Assembly: GCA_038230415.1 (NCBI GenBank)
Contig: JBBRNH010000038.1
Coordinates: 1 to 48,081 of the forward strand
Direction: 5' to 3'
DNA length: 48,081 bases
Source: JBBRNH01 sp038230415
Lineage (GTDB): Bacteria; Bacteroidota; Bacteroidia; Cytophagales; Spirosomataceae
Below, in pieces: positions 46,433 through 48,081 of this stretch. Position 1 is the first letter of the stretch, and every line of letters starts with the position of its first letter. Under the pieces are notes generated by a model. The model was not told the origin of the DNA. It saw only the letters and a program-made list of their open reading frames with translations, and did not search any database. Both the position numbers and the translations under genes were made by a program.

Positions 46433-48081
46433 TCAGCCCAAATAACTACCGATACTCACCACGTCGGCGAAGACACCCATCGCCGTGACTTCGGCTCCCG
46501 CGCCGGGGCCTTTGATCACCAACGGACGGTCTTTGTAACGCTCCGTTGTGAACGACACAATATTATCGGCCCCTGACAAGGTGTAAAACGGATGCTCCGG
46601 GCCAACGCCCCGTAACTCGATGCTCACCTTGCCGCCTTCAAGCGTTGCCACATAGCGGAGTTTCTCGTTGCGGGCAGTAGCTTCATCCAGCATCCCGGCA
46701 AAATAGGCATTGTTGCGTTCTAATTCCTCAAAAAAGGCCGGAATCGTGGGCGCGTCCAAGCAGACCTGCGGTAGTATTTTATTGATCGTTACGTCGGTTG
46801 GTTCGAGGGGGAAACCGGCTTCGCGAGCCAGAATCAGGATTTTCCGGCCCACATCCTGTCCGCTCAGATCGTCGCGGGGGTCGGGTTCGGTGTAGCCCAA
46901 GGCTTTGGCTTCGCGGACCACGTCCACAAACCGCAACGGGTTGCCGGCAGCATCGTTCCCCCCAAACGTGTTGAAAATGAACGACAACGTGCCGGATAAA
47001 ATGGCTTCGATTCTCAGGAAACGGTCGCCCGATGTCATCAAGCCCTGCAAGGTGTTGATGATGGGCAGGCCCGCGCCGACGTTGGTTTCATACAAAAACT
47101 TTACGCCCCGGTTCAGGGCCGTGCGCTGCAACCGCCGATACTCGCTGTATGAGCCGGAATTAGCTACTTTGTTCGGCGTAACGACCGACACGTTGGAATC
47201 GAGCAGAGACTCGTAAAACTGCACGATGTCTTTGTCGGACGTGCAATCGAGAAACACCGGATTAGGCAGGTTGTAGTATTTTATCTGTTCGATAAACGCG
47301 GGTAATGAGGTTGTTACGCCGTCGGTTAGTTGGCGGTTATGCCAGGTATCGAGGTCAATACCTTTGGGGTCAACGAGCATTTTCTTGGTGTTTGCCACGC
47401 CAACCAAGCTGATTTTCAGTAGTTTTTCGGCCCGCAGATACTGGCTCTGTGCGCTGATTTGTTTGAGTAGCGTTTTGCCGATAAGCCCCGTGCTGCCCAC
47501 TAAGAACAGGTTTAGCACCCGCGCTTCTGACTGAAAAAACACGTTATGAATCGCGTTCAGGGCTTTGGAGAGGTTGTTTTTGGCAATCACCACCGAGATA
47601 TTGATCTCTGACGACCCCTGCGCCACCGCCACGATGTTTACGCCGTTTTTGCCCAGTACCGAAAACAGTTTCCCGGCAATGCCCGACGATTTTTTCATCC
47701 CTTCGCCCACCGTCGCAATCACCGATAAATCGCGTTCGATCAGGATATTATCTACGTCGCCGTGCGCAATTTCGGCAGCGAATTCGTCGTCTAAGATTAG
47801 CTTTACGCGGTCGGCGTTGCGGGGGTCAATGGCAAAACAGATCGAGTGTTCAGATGAAGCCTGCGAGATGAGAATGACGCTTATTTTGTGCCGCGCCAGC
47901 ACCCCAAACAATTTGGCCGCCACGCCCGCCACGCCAATCATGCCGCTGCCCTGCACGTTCACCAGAGCAATATCGTCAATGCTCGAAATACCCGTAATCG
48001 TGTATTGTCGTCGGTCGGCAGAGCGGCTCACCACGGTGCCGGCGTGGTCGGGGTTAAACGTGTTCAGGACCCGAACCGGAA
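46433..48081 (-). CDS. thrA: Bifunctional aspartokinase/homoserine dehydrogenase, C-terminal part (5' end outside window)
   Basis: About 549 residues of a ThrA-type fusion enzyme; the aspartokinase catalytic domain lies beyond the window edge, where the frame is still open. Present are the end of the kinase domain (VRVLNTFNPDHAGTVVS), two ACT regulatory domains (IALVNVQGSGMIGVAGVAAK; LSVIATVGEGMKKSSGIAGK) and the homoserine dehydrogenase: nucleotide binding LFLVGSTGLIGKTLL, FLDCTSDKDI, VVTPNKVANSG, and the catalytic-domain stretch ETNVGAGLPIINTLQGL with ILSGTLSFIFNTFGG. It supplies homoserine for threonine and methionine and reduces aspartate semialdehyde. Its last 84 bp are duplicated at 43976-44059 and its last 36 bp at 43208-43243. 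Confidence 0.96.
   Translation of the reverse strand, partial: PVRVLNTFNPDHAGTVVSRSADRRQYTITGISSIDDIALVNVQGSGMIGVAGVAAKLFGVLARHKISVILISQASSEHSICFAIDPRNADRVKLILDDEFAAEIAHGDVDNILIERDLSVIATVGEGMKKSSGIAGKLFSVLGKNGVNIVAVAQGSSEINISVVIAKNNLSKALNAIHNVFFQSEARVLNLFLVGSTGLIGKTLLKQISAQSQYLRAEKLLKISLVGVANTKKMLVDPKGIDLDTWHNRQLTDGVTTSLPAFIEQIKYYNLPNPVFLDCTSDKDIVQFYESLLDSNVSVVTPNKVANSGSYSEYRRLQRTALNRGVKFLYETNVGAGLPIINTLQGLMTSGDRFLRIEAILSGTLSFIFNTFGGNDAAGNPLRFVDVVREAKALGYTEPDPRDDLSGQDVGRKILILAREAGFPLEPTDVTINKILPQVCLDAPTIPAFFEELERNNAYFAGMLDEATARNEKLRYVATLEGGKVSIELRGVGPEHPFYTLSGADNIVSFTTERYKDRPLVIKGPGAGAEVTAMGVFADVVSIGSYLG

Noticed and set aside
43208..46516. Simple transposon with target-site duplication
   Set aside because: The repeats are 36 and 84 bp and coding-derived, not short duplications, and no transposase or insertion-sequence ends are present.

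Overview
The window looks like chromosomal DNA of a Cytophagia-type member of the Bacteroidota, most likely close to Spirosoma/Rudanella (family placement is inference). The support is a SusC/SusD pair, promoter elements of the Bacteroidota type (TTG ... TAnnTTTG, often TACTTTTG), almost no Shine-Dalgarno sequences, a fused aspartokinase/homoserine dehydrogenase, and GC-rich genes separated by many intergenic inverted repeats. I saw no tRNA, rRNA, CRISPR array, integrase or transposase.

Layout. 1-4.4 kb: end of a large FG-GAP/VCBS repeat protein, a family 2 glycosyltransferase, a YihY/BrkB membrane protein and a hotdog thioesterase. 4.7-12.7 kb: susC, susD and a secreted beta-propeller/phosphoesterase, probably one nutrient-uptake locus of unknown substrate. 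12.8-16.7 kb: hisS, a Uma2-like gene, a lipoprotein glycerophosphodiesterase, a GreA/B-C-like gene and an ECF-like sigma factor. 16.8-23.5 kb: SMP-30 hydrolase, NTF2-like protein, VOC protein, CocE hydrolase, then a minus-strand operon of a D-2-hydroxyacid dehydrogenase, a cytochrome b and a sulfite-oxidase-fold molybdoenzyme. 23.5-27.2 kb: pdxA with a very unusual disordered extension, yicC and a 3-methyladenine glycosylase. 27.3-32.2 kb: an AddB-like nuclease, SnoaL and F420-reductase-like genes, and small proteins. 32.3-39.2 kb (minus strand): small membrane protein, glycosyltransferase, a GxxExxY gene between perfect inverted repeats, hemL, a TPR/periplasmic-binding protein and yidC. 39.5-43.2 kb: nadE, an EamA transporter and an L,D-transpeptidase. 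43.2-48.1 kb: an accessory segment at the 3' end of thrA.

Two observations stand out. First, the last 84 bp of thrA occur again 2.46 kb away, and the last 36 bp a third time, overlapping the end of the L,D-transpeptidase gene. A restriction-modification pair with a circularly permuted cytosine-5 methyltransferase lies between copies 3 and 2, and a separate PD-(D/E)XK-like gene lies between copies 2 and 1. This looks like stepwise insertion of defence cassettes that each rebuild the thrA end. Second, PdxA carries about 270 extra N-terminal residues, including six consecutive 15-residue repeats rich in R, N, D, E and Q, plus an acidic insert inside the catalytic domain.

A third theme is reuse of interspersed intergenic repeats by genes: as a signal peptide (TPR/binding protein), as in-frame insertions (AddB-like, FG-GAP protein), as a start codon (thioesterase) and as a stop codon (glycerophosphodiesterase). 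Three genes (hisS, the glycerophosphodiesterase, the AddB-like gene) have a TAnnTTTG element 3-4 bases before the start codon, which predicts leaderless mRNAs.
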